64,000 nt of DNA from an uncultured Ruminococcus sp. (GCA_900066355.1 FMEL01000016.1:1-64000), one strand, 5' to 3'. Shown: positions 31,999-41,112, numbered from the stretch's first letter. Notes: generated from the sequence alone by a model not told the origin. Numbers and translations are program-made.

Positions 31999-32379
31999 AT
32001 GCAAAAACGAAATATAAACGAAACTATAAATGATAAAAACGAAATAAATGTGTTGACAAATAATCTTATGGCGGCGCAGGCATTGGCCAAAAATAAAAGG
32101 GCGAATGTCGTAGTGACGGGAGGAAACATGATTAACAGTCATTTGTATGTAGCCGGTGAAATGTTTATGCGAAACCTTGATAATCTATATATTTCAACAG
32201 CATTTTTAGGTGTTGGAGGAGCAGATATGCATGCCGGCTACACGGTGAATTATTCAACGGAGCTGACTGTGTTTGAGACAATACAGAAACTGACAGATAA
32301 TCTCATAATTGTTGTGGATTCCACCAAATTTGACCGGACAACATTTTTGTCTCTGGGAAAACTGGAGTATGTCTGCTGA
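31999..32379 (+). pseudogene. DeoR/GlpR-family regulator remnant (sensor domain only)
   Basis: The 126-codon frame matches the middle of a DeoR-type effector domain: 'VLTNNLMAAQALAKNKRANVVVTGG', then 'STAFLGVGGADMHAGYTVNYSTEL.VF' and 'NLIIVVDSTKFDRTTF'. The N-terminal helix-turn-helix (about 60 residues) and the C-terminal end are both absent, and there is no ribosome site. DeoR members sense sugar phosphates. The remnant sits before an aldose epimerase gene, which hints at a former sugar locus. Confidence 0.8.
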
Positions 32380-32455
32380 AGCAGACTGCAGGTGGCTTTC
32401 TCAGAAAAATTCTGTTATAATAAATGCAGAATAATCATATGGAGGCTTTTGTACT

Positions 32456-33331
32456 ATGCATACAATTGAAAATGAAGAACTCCGTGTAATGATCAGTGAT
32501 CACGGGGCAGAACTGTCGGGGATCTTTGATAAAAAAAACAATCGTGAGGTTCTCTGGAATGCAGACCCGAAATATTGGAAACGCCACGCGCCGGTACTTT
32601 TTCCGAATGTCGGACGTCTTTATAAGGACACCTGCCTGATCGGAGGAGAGACTTACACATCCGGACAGCATGGATTTGCCCGTGATATGGAATTTATCTG
32701 TGTTGAAGAAACAGAAAATTCTGTGACACACTTACTGGAAGCAACAGATGCAACGAAGAAAGCATGGCCGTATGAATTTCAGCTTTACATCACCCATACA
32801 TTAAACGGACGTGATCTGACTGTGACATGGAAGGTTGTAAATAAAGATCAGGAGACCATGTATTTTACGATCGGTGCACATCCGGCATTTAATGTTCCAG
32901 TACTCCAGGATACTGTTCAGAGCCGGTACCATCTGACATTCAGCGGACAGAAAGAACTTACTTATTGTCTGCTACATCCGGAATATGCGACGGCAATGCC
33001 GGATCAACCGCATACGCTTCCTCTGGAAAACGGCACCTGTCTGATCGTTGAGCATATGTTCGATGAAGGTGCACTGATCTTTGATGACGGACAGATCACA
33101 AAAGCCGGAATTACGCTGCCGGACGGTACTCCGTATGTGGAGATTTCCTGTGAAGGATTTCCGAACTTTGGTATCTGGTCTGCAATCGGAGCTCCGTTTG
33201 TATGTCTTGAGCCATGGATGGGACGCTGCGATAACACCGGTTATGATAAAGAACTGTCTCAGAAACCGAATATTAATACACTGAAACCGAAAGAAGTATT
33301 TGACAAATCCTATGTGATTTCTGTTAAATAA
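32456..33331 (+). CDS. Aldose 1-epimerase family protein
   Basis: A 291-residue beta-sandwich mutarotase of the YeaD/LacX-like type. 'GAELSGIFDK' at the start, 'PVLFPNVGRL', 'HGFARDMEF' with a His in the active-site region (about 69), 'IGAHPAFNVP' (about 144-153) with the second His, and a late 'GIWSAIGAPFVCLEPW' with the catalytic Glu agree with the galactose-mutarotase fold. It would interconvert anomers of a hexose or hexose-6-phosphate. TATAAT lies about 40 bases upstream. It may be transcribed with the next gene, 27 bases away. Confidence 0.9.
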   Translation: MHTIENEELRVMISDHGAELSGIFDKKNNREVLWNADPKYWKRHAPVLFPNVGRLYKDTCLIGGETYTSGQHGFARDMEFICVEETENSVTHLLEATDATKKAWPYEFQLYITHTLNGRDLTVTWKVVNKDQETMYFTIGAHPAFNVPVLQDTVQSRYHLTFSGQKELTYCLLHPEYATAMPDQPHTLPLENGTCLIVEHMFDEGALIFDDGQITKAGITLPDGTPYVEISCEGFPNFGIWSAIGAPFVCLEPWMGRCDNTGYDKELSQKPNINTLKPKEVFDKSYVISVK

Positions 33332-33358
33332 ACAAAAAGTATATGAGGAGATAGGAAA

Positions 33359-34195
33359 ATGAAAAGAAAATGGAAACAGATTTTGTGTGGAACTCTGGTG
33401 GGACTTCTGGTGGCTACAGCAGCTCCGGCAGCTTTTGCGGGAAATGGATATGTGACAGAAGTTGAGGCGGCATCAAAGAAAGCAAAGCCAAAACTGAATA
33501 AAACTAAAATCAGTGTAAAAACAGGCAAGACATACACACTGAAGGTAAATGGCACAACACGGATGCCGAAATGGAAATCCAGCAACAAAAAAGTTGCTAC
33601 GGTCAGCAAGACAGGCAAAGTTACTGCAAAGAAGGCTGGAACAGCGAAGATTACGGCAACGATCGGTAAAACCAGACTGACCTGTACCGTTAAGGTAAAA
33701 AAGGCATCCACAGGTTCTTCAAAATATACAAAGAATTATACGAAGGTAAAGAAGTATCTGAATAAGAAAGGCAAGGTCGACAGTGACGGAACAAGATATA
33801 TTGAGAAGAAAATTGACGCACATACGACTGCAATTCTGGGATATGACCCAAAAACAAATAAACTGGATATAGGGCTGGCAATCATTGATAAAAAAGCAGA
33901 TGTTTCATCAGCAGTAGATGTCCTTGTAAACTGTTCAAAATCAGCTACCGCAGAAGCGATATCTGCAATCTTCGGGGATGGAAATGAAATTTATGCAACT
34001 GCAAAGTTCAATGCAAACAGCTATACAGGAAAGAAAGATGTAACTTTCCGTAAGCTCAGTGGAAGTAAGGCTCCGAAGAGCATTCAGAAAGCTTCTAATG
34101 CGACACTTCAGGCAGCGATTGCAGGTGCAAATTACATTTTAAGTTCAAAACTGCATATGACAGTAAAAGACCTCGGATTTACAGCTTACCAATAA
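33359..34195 (+). CDS. Secreted protein with one bacterial Ig-like (Big2) domain
   Basis: A 278-residue exported protein. A signal peptide (KRKWK, hydrophobic core, 'AFAG') is followed by a Big2 domain at about 45-120, recognised by 'KTYTLKVNG', 'WKSSNKKVATVSKTGKVTAKKAGTAKITATI' (the family's central repeat). The C-terminal 150 residues are unknown, rich in Lys, Ala, Ser and Thr, and probably fold as one domain. The protein is very basic. No anchor motif is seen, so it is probably released or held by charge. AGGAG precedes ATG. Confidence 0.88.
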   Translation: MKRKWKQILCGTLVGLLVATAAPAAFAGNGYVTEVEAASKKAKPKLNKTKISVKTGKTYTLKVNGTTRMPKWKSSNKKVATVSKTGKVTAKKAGTAKITATIGKTRLTCTVKVKKASTGSSKYTKNYTKVKKYLNKKGKVDSDGTRYIEKKIDAHTTAILGYDPKTNKLDIGLAIIDKKADVSSAVDVLVNCSKSATAEAISAIFGDGNEIYATAKFNANSYTGKKDVTFRKLSGSKAPKSIQKASNATLQAAIAGANYILSSKLHMTVKDLGFTAYQ

Positions 34196-34220
34196 GAAAC
34201 ACAAGTAAATAAAACAAAAG

Positions 34221-34267
34221 AAAAGCCGGAGCATTATCAAAATTGTATTGATAACGTTCCGGCTTTG
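34221..34267. terminator. Bidirectional terminator between convergent genes
   Basis: AAAGCCGGAGCATTATCAA pairs with TTGATAACGTTCCGGCTTT. T-rich sequence follows on the minus strand; it serves the converging Ig-like and symporter genes. Confidence 0.88.
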
Positions 34268-34292
34268 GTCGTGCAGTAAATCGATTATGTAA

Positions 34293-35522
34293 TTATTTGT
34301 TTTCGTCAATTTTCAGACGACCTTTTAATGCAACACAGCATGCAAGGTCTCCGATAACATTGACACAGGTTGCACCCATGTCACAGAGAGTATTGATACT
34401 GATGTAAACGCCCATAACACCTGCAGGAAGTCCTGCCATAGTTGCAAGCGCTGCAAAAGATGCGATTGCACCTCCGGGTACGCCAGGTGTTCCGACAGAG
34501 AGAAGTACGTTTGCAAGAAGTACGATCACCATCATGGAAACGCTGACGTTGATTCCGCATGCATTAGCGAAGAACATGATCATGAAGGACATCAGGATGG
34601 ATACGGCATCCATGTTTACTGTTGCACCGAGAGGGATTGCAATACTGGTGATCTTGTTGGAAACACCCATGCCTTCCTCCATACACTGTTTACTGATCGG
34701 AATTGTGGCAGAACTGGAACATGTTCCGAAAGCATTCAGTGCAGCCGGCATAATTGTTTTGAAAAATTTGACAGGGCTTTCTTTGCCAATTACTTTTACT
34801 GCAATTCCGTACACAACAAAGGCGAAAATGAAGAATGCAAGATACAGGATGATCAGCTGGGTTGCCAGTGAGATGATCGTCTCAGTACCGTTTGCTTCAA
34901 CAACAGGAACGATCGTACAGAAAACACCGATCGGTGTGAAGTACATGATCATGCTGATGATCTTTAAACAGACTTCGTTGAGGGAATCAATTACATTCAG
35001 AAGCGGCTGTCCTTTTTCGCCGACAGAGATCAGGGTGAATCCGATGATTACTGCAAAGACAAGAACCTGGAGCATATTTCCCTGAGCAAATGCACTTACC
35101 GGGTTGGATGGAATCAGATTTTTGACAGTATCCAGAATATTGCTCATATCCGTAGCGGCGATATCTGATGTTGCCATCTCGAAAGATACGCCTTCGCCGA
35201 GATGAATCAGTCGCGGAATGATCAGTCCGGCAAGACTTGCGAGAGCTGTTGTGCAAAGGAAAAAAACCATAGCGGAGCCGGTGATCTTACCGGTCGTACG
35301 GATATTTCCGATGCTGCAGATACCCATAACAACAGAACAGAATACAAGTGGAAAGATCATCATGTTCAGGGCATTCATGTAAATGCCTCCAAGAAGACTG
35401 GTTACGGTCAGAACCGGAGCGAAGCGGTCGGCCAGAAACAGTCCGGTCAGAATACCGAGAAGCAGACCGATAAAGATCGCACCGGTGATATGCTTCTGAT
35501 ACCATGCGTAAAATTTTTTCAT
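34293..35522 (-). CDS. Dicarboxylate/amino acid:cation symporter (DAACS family)
   Basis: A 409-residue membrane transporter of the GltP/DctA/SstT family. The re-entrant loop motif 'CSSSATIP' (about 262-269), the 'NMDA'-like 'ATVNMDAVSI' in helix 7 (about 290-299), and 'GTPGVPGGAIASFA' near the C-terminus are family signatures for binding dicarboxylates or glutamate/aspartate with Na+ or H+. The start at 35522 follows GAGGAGGG; an ATG 96 bases upstream lacks a ribosome site and lies close to the promoter. Single gene. Confidence 0.94.
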   Translation of the reverse strand: MKKFYAWYQKHITGAIFIGLLLGILTGLFLADRFAPVLTVTSLLGGIYMNALNMMIFPLVFCSVVMGICSIGNIRTTGKITGSAMVFFLCTTALASLAGLIIPRLIHLGEGVSFEMATSDIAATDMSNILDTVKNLIPSNPVSAFAQGNMLQVLVFAVIIGFTLISVGEKGQPLLNVIDSLNEVCLKIISMIMYFTPIGVFCTIVPVVEANGTETIISLATQLIILYLAFFIFAFVVYGIAVKVIGKESPVKFFKTIMPAALNAFGTCSSSATIPISKQCMEEGMGVSNKITSIAIPLGATVNMDAVSILMSFMIMFFANACGINVSVSMMVIVLLANVLLSVGTPGVPGGAIASFAALATMAGLPAGVMGVYISINTLCDMGATCVNVIGDLACCVALKGRLKIDENK

Positions 35523-35588
35523 TTTATCCCTCCTCATAAATGATATGTTTTGATCATAAGTCTCCAAAACATAAAAAATATAGCAAAA

Positions 35589-35618
35589 ATTATAGCATGT
35601 GCGTATGACAGGTGTCAA
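35589..35618 (-). promoter_or_regulatory. Promoter of the DAACS symporter
   Basis: On the minus strand TTGACA, 18 bases, TATAAT with a TGC extension. Near-consensus. Confidence 0.9.
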
Positions 35619-35769
35619 GAAAACCTATATAGCAAAGGGGCAGGTGCTTTTGGAAAAATTTATTTAATTTCGTGGGAAAGTATGCTATAGTTACAGATAG
35701 GTTTTTGCGATGGTGTCGCAGCAATTGTGACAGAAATACAAGAGAGAAGGCAGACTGGGGGAATAGACG

Positions 35770-36393
35770 GTGAAGCAGACTGTATTATATAAAAAGGAAC
35801 TGGAATATTTTTTTGTGGAAGAATCTTATGGTGGCAATCAGGATCTTTTTCCGGATGTGACTATGCGTGATGGAGGATGCGGTGCAATCGCAGCCTGTGA
35901 GAGCTGTATTTATTTTGCAAGAACAAATGATATGAGAAATCTTTATCCACATCCGATTCAGGAGATAAGCTGGAATGAGTATCATGAGTTTGCTTACATT
36001 ATGAAACATTATCTCTGTCCGAGACCAAACGGAATTGATACGCTGGAACTTTTTATGGAGGGCTTCGGGGAATATCTGAAAGATATGAATGACACACGGC
36101 TTCAGATGGAAGGCTTTCATGGGACACATACATATGAGGAGGCTGTTCGGGCAGTAAAAGTGCAGATAGATGCAGCCTGTCCGATTCCGTATCTGATGCT
36201 GAAACATAAAAATGAAAAGGGTCCTCTCGAAGATTATATCTGGCATTGGTTTATTCTGGCAGGATATGAGGAAACAGGGAATGATCTTCTGGTAAAAGCC
36301 GTTTCTTATGGAGAATACAAGTGGTTTTCTTTAAAAGAAATGTGGGATACCGGATATGACAAAAAAGGTGGAATGATTTTGTATCATATATAG
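35770..36393 (+). CDS. C39-like (papain-fold) peptidase family protein, putative
   Basis: A 207-residue protein of unknown function starting at GTG 35770 with GGGGG nine bases upstream. 'RDGGCGAIAACESCIYF' (about 33-49) resembles the nucleophile helix of C39-type cysteine peptidases (Cys37), and 'YIWHWFILAGYEE' (about 156-168, His159) followed by 'VKAVSYGEYKWFSLKEMW' resembles the His strand and last strands of that fold. No signal peptide is seen, so it would act in the cytoplasm. It heads a plus-strand row with larB, larC and a patatin gene. The peptidase call is a fold-level guess from motifs. Confidence 0.6.
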   Translation: MKQTVLYKKELEYFFVEESYGGNQDLFPDVTMRDGGCGAIAACESCIYFARTNDMRNLYPHPIQEISWNEYHEFAYIMKHYLCPRPNGIDTLELFMEGFGEYLKDMNDTRLQMEGFHGTHTYEEAVRAVKVQIDAACPIPYLMLKHKNEKGPLEDYIWHWFILAGYEETGNDLLVKAVSYGEYKWFSLKEMWDTGYDKKGGMILYHI

Positions 36394-36446
36394 AACAGTC
36401 GGGAGGATGTGTACAGCATGCTCCCTTGCTTTTAGGAGGTGCGAAG

Positions 36447-37208
36447 TTGGAAACCAGAGAAATACTGACAAGATTTAAGAATGGAGAACTTTCTATCGAG
36501 GAAGCAGAACATTATTTTCGTAAAGAGCCGTTCGAAGAGATGGATGATTATGCAAAGCTGGATTCGCACAGAGAAATCAGAAACGGATTTCCGGAAGTGA
36601 TCTTTTGCAGCGGGAAGGCAGATCAGCATTTTGTGCATATTTTCCAGAAACTGTATGAAGACAATGGAGAGGTGTTTGGAACGAGAGCGTCCAGACATCA
36701 GTATGAACTTGTAAAAGATCTTCTTCCGAATGTAGAATACGATGAGCTGTCTCATATTATCAAAATAGAGAAAAAAGATAAAGAGCATATCGGTAAGATC
36801 GCGATATGTACGGCAGGGACAGCCGATATTGCGGTGGCAGAGGAGGCGGCTCAGACAGCTGAATATTTCGGCTCACATGTGGACAGAGTTTTTGACATCG
36901 GAGTCAGCGGTATTCACAGACTCTTTTCCAGGCTGGAAGTAATCCAGGATGCTAACTGTGTGATTGCAGTTGCCGGTATGGAAGGGGCGCTTGCAAGCGT
37001 GCTTGGCGGACTTGTGGATAAACCGGTGATCGCAGTACCGACATCGGTCGGATATGGTGCAAGCATGAACGGATTGTCGGCACTTCTGACAATGATCAAT
37101 TCCTGTGCAAACGGAATTGCAGTTGTAAATATTGACAATGGATATGGTGCCGGATACATTGCGACACAGATCAACCGTCTGGCATCCAGAGAATATAATG
37201 CAAAATAA
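36447..37208 (+). CDS. larB: Nickel-pincer cofactor biosynthesis protein LarB
   Basis: A 253-residue LarB, which carboxylates and hydrolyses nicotinic acid adenine dinucleotide to the biscarboxylate mononucleotide in synthesis of the nickel-pincer cofactor of lactate racemase. The C-terminal half is the AIR-carboxylase-like (PurE-like) fold: 'GTADIAVAEEAAQTAE', 'GVSGIHRLF', 'VAGMEGALASVLGGL' and 'PTSVGYGASMNGLSALLTMINSC' region. The start is TTG 36447, with AGGAGGT six bases before it; no ATG fits. larC follows 18 bases later. larA and larE are not in this window. Confidence 0.93.
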   Translation: METREILTRFKNGELSIEEAEHYFRKEPFEEMDDYAKLDSHREIRNGFPEVIFCSGKADQHFVHIFQKLYEDNGEVFGTRASRHQYELVKDLLPNVEYDELSHIIKIEKKDKEHIGKIAICTAGTADIAVAEEAAQTAEYFGSHVDRVFDIGVSGIHRLFSRLEVIQDANCVIAVAGMEGALASVLGGLVDKPVIAVPTSVGYGASMNGLSALLTMINSCANGIAVVNIDNGYGAGYIATQINRLASREYNAK

Positions 37209-37226
37209 AACAGAACAGGTGAATAT

Positions 37227-38603
37227 ATGGGAAAAACATTATACTTAGAATGTTATTCGGGAATCAGTGGTGATATGACAGTTGCGGCTCTTCTCGATCT
37301 GGGGGCAGACAGAGGAGTGCTGGACAAAGCACTATACAGCCTTCCGGTGAGCGGATTTCGTACCAAAATTTCAAGAGTCAAGAAATCAGGGCTTGATGCC
37401 TGTGATTTCAATGTGATTCTGGAACATGACAATCACGACCATGATATGGAATATCTGCATGGACATGAACACGAGATGGAACATCATTATAATCACGAAC
37501 ATACGCATTCAGCAGAATATCACTATCATGATCACGAACACACACATGCAGCAGAGCATCCTGATCATGAACATACACATGAACACAGCCATGAGCATTC
37601 CCATACACATGAATATTCACATCCGCATGAGCATCGTGGAATGCGGGAGATCACAGAAATTATTCAGGGATCAGAAATGACAGACAGAGCCAAAAAGATG
37701 GCGCTGCATGTGTTTGATATTCTTGCACATGCGGAATCAAAGGCTCATGGTGTAAATGTAGAGGAAGTTCATTTTCATGAAGTAGGTGCCATTGATTCTA
37801 TCGTGGATATCGCTGCGATTGCAGTCTGCATGGATAATCTGGATATTACTGATGTGATCGTACCGGTTTTATATGAGGGAACCGGATTTATCCGCTGTCA
37901 GCATGGACAGATTCCGGTACCGGTACCGGCAGTTGCACACATTGCAGAGGATCATCATCTGAAACTGAAAATCACTGATATACAGGGAGAACTGGTGACA
38001 CCGACAGGTGCAGCTGTAGTGGCAGCTTTCCGCACATCTGAAAAACTACCGGAAGATTTTTTGATATTAAAGAGTGGACTTGGTGCGGGAAAAAGAGAAT
38101 ATCGCTGTCCTGGAATTCTTCGTGCCATGCTGATTCAGACAGAACCGGCGGATGCAAAAATGACAGATATGATCTGGAAACTGGAGACGGATATCGATGA
38201 CTGCAGCGGCGAGGTTATGGGACATGTGCTGAAACTTCTTATGGAAAACGGGGCAAGAGAAGCACATTATATGCCGATTTATACAAAGAAAAACAGACCT
38301 GCATATACACTGACGGTAATTTGCAAAGAGGAGGACAGGGAAAATCTGGAAAACCTGATTTTTGCAGAGACGACAACAATTGGTATCCGCAGAGCAGAAA
38401 TGCAGCGTACGATCCTGAAAAGAGAAATCAGCACATTTAAAACACCTCTTGGTCAGGCAAAAGCCAAAATATGTACCCTGCCGGACGGACAGATAAGATG
38501 TTATCCGGAATATGAAAGTGCGGAAGAACTGGCCTCACGAAACCAGATCAGTTTTCGCGAGGCATATGACAGTATCAGGAGTTATTGGACAACAGAAAGG
38601 TGA
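37227..38603 (+). CDS. larC: Nickel-pincer cofactor nickel insertase LarC with His-rich insert
   Basis: A 458-residue LarC that inserts nickel into the pincer nucleotide using CTP. The N-terminal 'LYLECYSGISGDMTVAALLDLG', 'EVHFHEVGAIDSIVDI', 'PVPVPAVAHI' and 'GELVTPTGAA' blocks and the C-terminal LarC2 half are in one continuous frame; in Lactobacillus plantarum the two halves are joined by a programmed frameshift. Residues 67-136 hold about 28 His in a His/Glu/Asp-rich segment, a likely nickel store or sensor. It lies between larB and a patatin gene in one row. Confidence 0.95.
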   Translation: MGKTLYLECYSGISGDMTVAALLDLGADRGVLDKALYSLPVSGFRTKISRVKKSGLDACDFNVILEHDNHDHDMEYLHGHEHEMEHHYNHEHTHSAEYHYHDHEHTHAAEHPDHEHTHEHSHEHSHTHEYSHPHEHRGMREITEIIQGSEMTDRAKKMALHVFDILAHAESKAHGVNVEEVHFHEVGAIDSIVDIAAIAVCMDNLDITDVIVPVLYEGTGFIRCQHGQIPVPVPAVAHIAEDHHLKLKITDIQGELVTPTGAAVVAAFRTSEKLPEDFLILKSGLGAGKREYRCPGILRAMLIQTEPADAKMTDMIWKLETDIDDCSGEVMGHVLKLLMENGAREAHYMPIYTKKNRPAYTLTVICKEEDRENLENLIFAETTTIGIRRAEMQRTILKREISTFKTPLGQAKAKICTLPDGQIRCYPEYESAEELASRNQISFREAYDSIRSYWTTER

Positions 38604-38612
38604 GACAGAACG

Positions 38613-39455
38613 ATGAAAACAGGACTTGTTTTGGAAGGCGGCGCAATGCGCGGAATTTACACAGCCGGTGTACTGGATGTTTTTTTGGAGCATGGAATAC
38701 ATTTTGACGGAGTGATCGGTGTTTCTGCGGGAGCACTGCATGGCTGTTCATTTGTATCCGAACAAAAAGGAAGAAGTCTTCGTTATATCAAAAAATACCG
38801 GAATGACAAACACTTTATGAGCTGGTGGAGCTTTCTGCACACAGGAGAAGTGGTAGGAAAGCAGTTTTGTTATCATGACATTCCGGAGCGGCTTGATCCA
38901 TTTGATTATGAAGCGTTTGTGAAATCTGATACAGATTTTTATGCGACCTGTACAAATGTTGAGACAGGCAAAGCGGAATATATTAAAATCACAGATATGT
39001 TGAGCCAGATCGATGCCATGCGCGCGTCTGCTTCGATGCCATATGTTTCAAAAATCGTGGATTATAACGGGATGAAACTTCTTGACGGAGGCTGTGCGGA
39101 CAGTATTCCGGTTGAAGCATTTTACAAGATGGGTTATGAACGTCTTGTGGTTGTACTTACAAGAGAAGCCGGATTTGTAAAAAAACCTGAGAATGCAAAA
39201 ATGGCAGAAATCCGCTATCATAAATATCCGGAGTTTGTACAGGCACTTCAGAACAGACATGTAGTCTATAACCACAGTCTGGAAGTCCTGAAAGAAATGG
39301 AACGGGCAGGCCAGGCATTTGTGATCCAGCCGGATAAAAAACTGGATATCAGTCGTATGGAAAATGATATTGAAGTGATCCAGCAGGTGTATGATCTGGG
39401 AGGAAAAGATGCGCGTATCCGCATGAAAGCATTGAAAGACTGGATGAAACAGTAA
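38613..39455 (+). CDS. Patatin-like phospholipase family protein
   Basis: A 280-residue patatin-fold acyl hydrolase. The oxyanion loop 'EGGAMRGIYTAGVLD' (about 7-21), nucleophile 'GVSAGAL' (GxSxG, Ser about 42) and 'LDGGCADSIP' with the catalytic Asp (about 160) are intact. No signal peptide, so it would act on lipids at the inner membrane face, as do YjjU/RssA-type relatives. It starts ten bases after larC, so it is in the same transcript, though no link to nickel metabolism is known. Confidence 0.92.
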   Translation: MKTGLVLEGGAMRGIYTAGVLDVFLEHGIHFDGVIGVSAGALHGCSFVSEQKGRSLRYIKKYRNDKHFMSWWSFLHTGEVVGKQFCYHDIPERLDPFDYEAFVKSDTDFYATCTNVETGKAEYIKITDMLSQIDAMRASASMPYVSKIVDYNGMKLLDGGCADSIPVEAFYKMGYERLVVVLTREAGFVKKPENAKMAEIRYHKYPEFVQALQNRHVVYNHSLEVLKEMERAGQAFVIQPDKKLDISRMENDIEVIQQVYDLGGKDARIRMKALKDWMKQ

Positions 39456-39494
39456 CCGAAACTGAATAAGAGTGGGCCGAAATATAAAATTCAG

Positions 39495-39524
39495 TTGCAC
39501 ATCATGCTGGTATTCTGATATAAT
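39495..39524 (+). promoter_or_regulatory. Promoter of the second alanine/glycine symporter
   Basis: TTGCAC, 18 bases, TATAAT. This lies downstream of the patatin stop, so the symporter has its own start and a leader of about 100 bases. Confidence 0.8.
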
Positions 39525-39539
39525 GATTGACATAAATAA

Positions 39540-39615
39540 AGAACGAAATAAAAAAGTACAAGGGTGTACAGCGCGCAGGTTGCGTGAGGTATGCCCTTGC
39601 GCTTTTTCGTTGAAA
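39540..39615 (+). ncRNA. Structured leader/attenuator before the second AgcS gene
   Basis: Three nested stems are visible: AACGAA..AAAAG with CTTTTTCGTT (outer), CAAGGG with CCCTTG (middle), and GCGC with GCGT (inner). The 3' part 'CCCTTGCGCTTTTTCG' looks like a terminator within the leader, ending about 15 bases before the ribosome site. I recognise no named riboswitch class; in particular the glycine aptamer core seen before the first AgcS gene is absent. Confidence 0.55.
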
Positions 39616-39633
39616 AGTGAGGGAGGAAATAAT

Positions 39634-41013
39634 ATGGATGCAATAACAAACCTGATCAATCAGATCGATACCTGGGTGTGGGGCTGGTGGATGATTCTTC
39701 TGCTTCTTGGTACACACATTTTTATGACAATCCGAACCGGGGTGATTCAGCGAAAGATCGGAACAGCAATCAAACTGTCTGTTACGAAGGATCCGGATGG
39801 AGAAGGCGAAGTCAGCCAGTTTGGAGCACTGACAACGGCACTGGCATCTACGATCGGAACCGGAAACATCATTGGTGTGGGAACGGCAATAGCCCTCGGT
39901 GGTCCCGGAGCAGTTCTGTGGTGCTGGCTTACCGGTGTATTCGGTATTGCGACAAAATACAGTGAATCACTGATCGCAGTTAAATATCGTGTCAAAACAA
40001 AAGACGGTCGTATGCAGGGCGGTGCAATGTATGCACTTGAGCGTGGACTTCATATGAAATGGCTCGGATTGATCTTTGCCATTTTTGGCGGCTTTGCATC
40101 TTTTGGAATCGGCTGTGCGACGCAGGTGAATGCAATTGCAACGGTCTGTCAGGAAAATCTTCACATTCCTCCGGCAGCGGTAGGAATTGCAGTAGCTGTA
40201 CTGACTGCATTGGTTATTTTCGGAGGAATCAAAGCAATCGCAAATGTCTGTGAAAAACTGGTTCCGTTTATGGCTGCATTTTATGTGGTTGGCTGTTTTA
40301 TCATTCTGTGCATCAACTATGATTTTATCATACCGGCAGTAGTGACGATCTGTAAGATGGCTTTTACACCCGGCGCAGCAGCAGGTGGTCTGGTAGGACG
40401 CGGAATTATGATGGCAATGCAGTATGGAATTGCAAGAGGTCTTTTTTCAAACGAGTCCGGTATGGGCTCGGCACCGATCGCAGCGGCAGCAGCACAGACG
40501 AGAAATCCGGTCCGTCAGGCTCTGGTTTCCAGTACCGGTACATTCTGGGATACCGTTGTTGTATGTCTGATGACAGGACTGGTACTTGTCACCAGTATCA
40601 TGAAAAATCCGGCAATCGATATGGGACAGATCACAAATGGTGGTGTCCTGACTACGCTGGCATTTCAGCAGATTCCGGTTCTCGGACCGGTCATCCTCGT
40701 GGTTGGCATTATTTCCTTTGCATATTCTACTGTACTTGGATGGGCATATTACGGAGAACGCTGTGTGGAATATTTTGCCGGAAGAAAAGGCCTTGTGCCA
40801 TATCGTGTCCTTTACATAGCGGTAGCTGTGATCGCACCGGTTATTTCATTGAACCTTGTCTGGACGATCGCGGATATTCTGAATGCACTGATGGCACTTC
40901 CGAACCTTGTGGCGGTATTGCTTCTGTCGAATGTGATTGTGGCGGAGACGAAAAAATATATCAATAATCTGGATGCCAAAGACGATACCGAGATTGAAAT
41001 TATTGACCGCTGA
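39634..41013 (+). CDS. Alanine/glycine:cation symporter, second copy (AgcS family)
   Basis: A 459-residue paralogue of the riboswitch-linked transporter. Family blocks 'TTALASTIGTGNIIGVGTAI', 'FSNESGMGSAPIAAAAAQT' and 'STVLGWAYYGERC' are intact, and about eleven helices are predicted. Start 39634 is chosen for GGGAGGAAAT upstream; the longer frame from 39472 runs through the promoter and leader. It would import alanine, glycine or a related amino acid with Na+. Its regulation differs from copy 1. Confidence 0.94.
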   Translation: MDAITNLINQIDTWVWGWWMILLLLGTHIFMTIRTGVIQRKIGTAIKLSVTKDPDGEGEVSQFGALTTALASTIGTGNIIGVGTAIALGGPGAVLWCWLTGVFGIATKYSESLIAVKYRVKTKDGRMQGGAMYALERGLHMKWLGLIFAIFGGFASFGIGCATQVNAIATVCQENLHIPPAAVGIAVAVLTALVIFGGIKAIANVCEKLVPFMAAFYVVGCFIILCINYDFIIPAVVTICKMAFTPGAAAGGLVGRGIMMAMQYGIARGLFSNESGMGSAPIAAAAAQTRNPVRQALVSSTGTFWDTVVVCLMTGLVLVTSIMKNPAIDMGQITNGGVLTTLAFQQIPVLGPVILVVGIISFAYSTVLGWAYYGERCVEYFAGRKGLVPYRVLYIAVAVIAPVISLNLVWTIADILNALMALPNLVAVLLLSNVIVAETKKYINNLDAKDDTEIEIIDR

Positions 41014-41046
41014 AAGATTAAGCGCTAATATAATAATGCAACAGCC

Positions 41047-41076
41047 AAAACAGTCTGTGTGAAGCAGGCTGTTTTT
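41047..41076 (+). terminator. Terminator after the second symporter
   Basis: AAAACAGTCTG pairs with CAGGCTGTTTT (one wobble), followed by T residues. It lies upstream of the next gene's start at 41113 and argues against the longer frame from 41059. Confidence 0.85.
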
Positions 41077-41112
41077 GTTGCAAAAATAACAGATAAGAAA
41101 CAGGAGAAAAGA

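Noticed and set aside
37430..37640. The His-codon-rich DNA looked at first like a short tandem repeat or CRISPR-like array
   Set aside because: The period is irregular and in frame with larC; it encodes the His-rich loop and has no spacers.
37426..37680. A Met/Ile/Thr-rich frame within larC
   Set aside because: It is the alternate-frame reading of the CATGAACAT-type His-codon repeats of larC.
39472..39633. N-terminal extension of the second AgcS symporter
   Set aside because: The extra 54 codons cover the promoter and leader hairpins, and a proper ribosome site lies before 39634.
41059..41112. N-terminal extension of TrmO
   Set aside because: It overlaps the terminator of the previous gene and lacks a ribosome site; 41113 has one.
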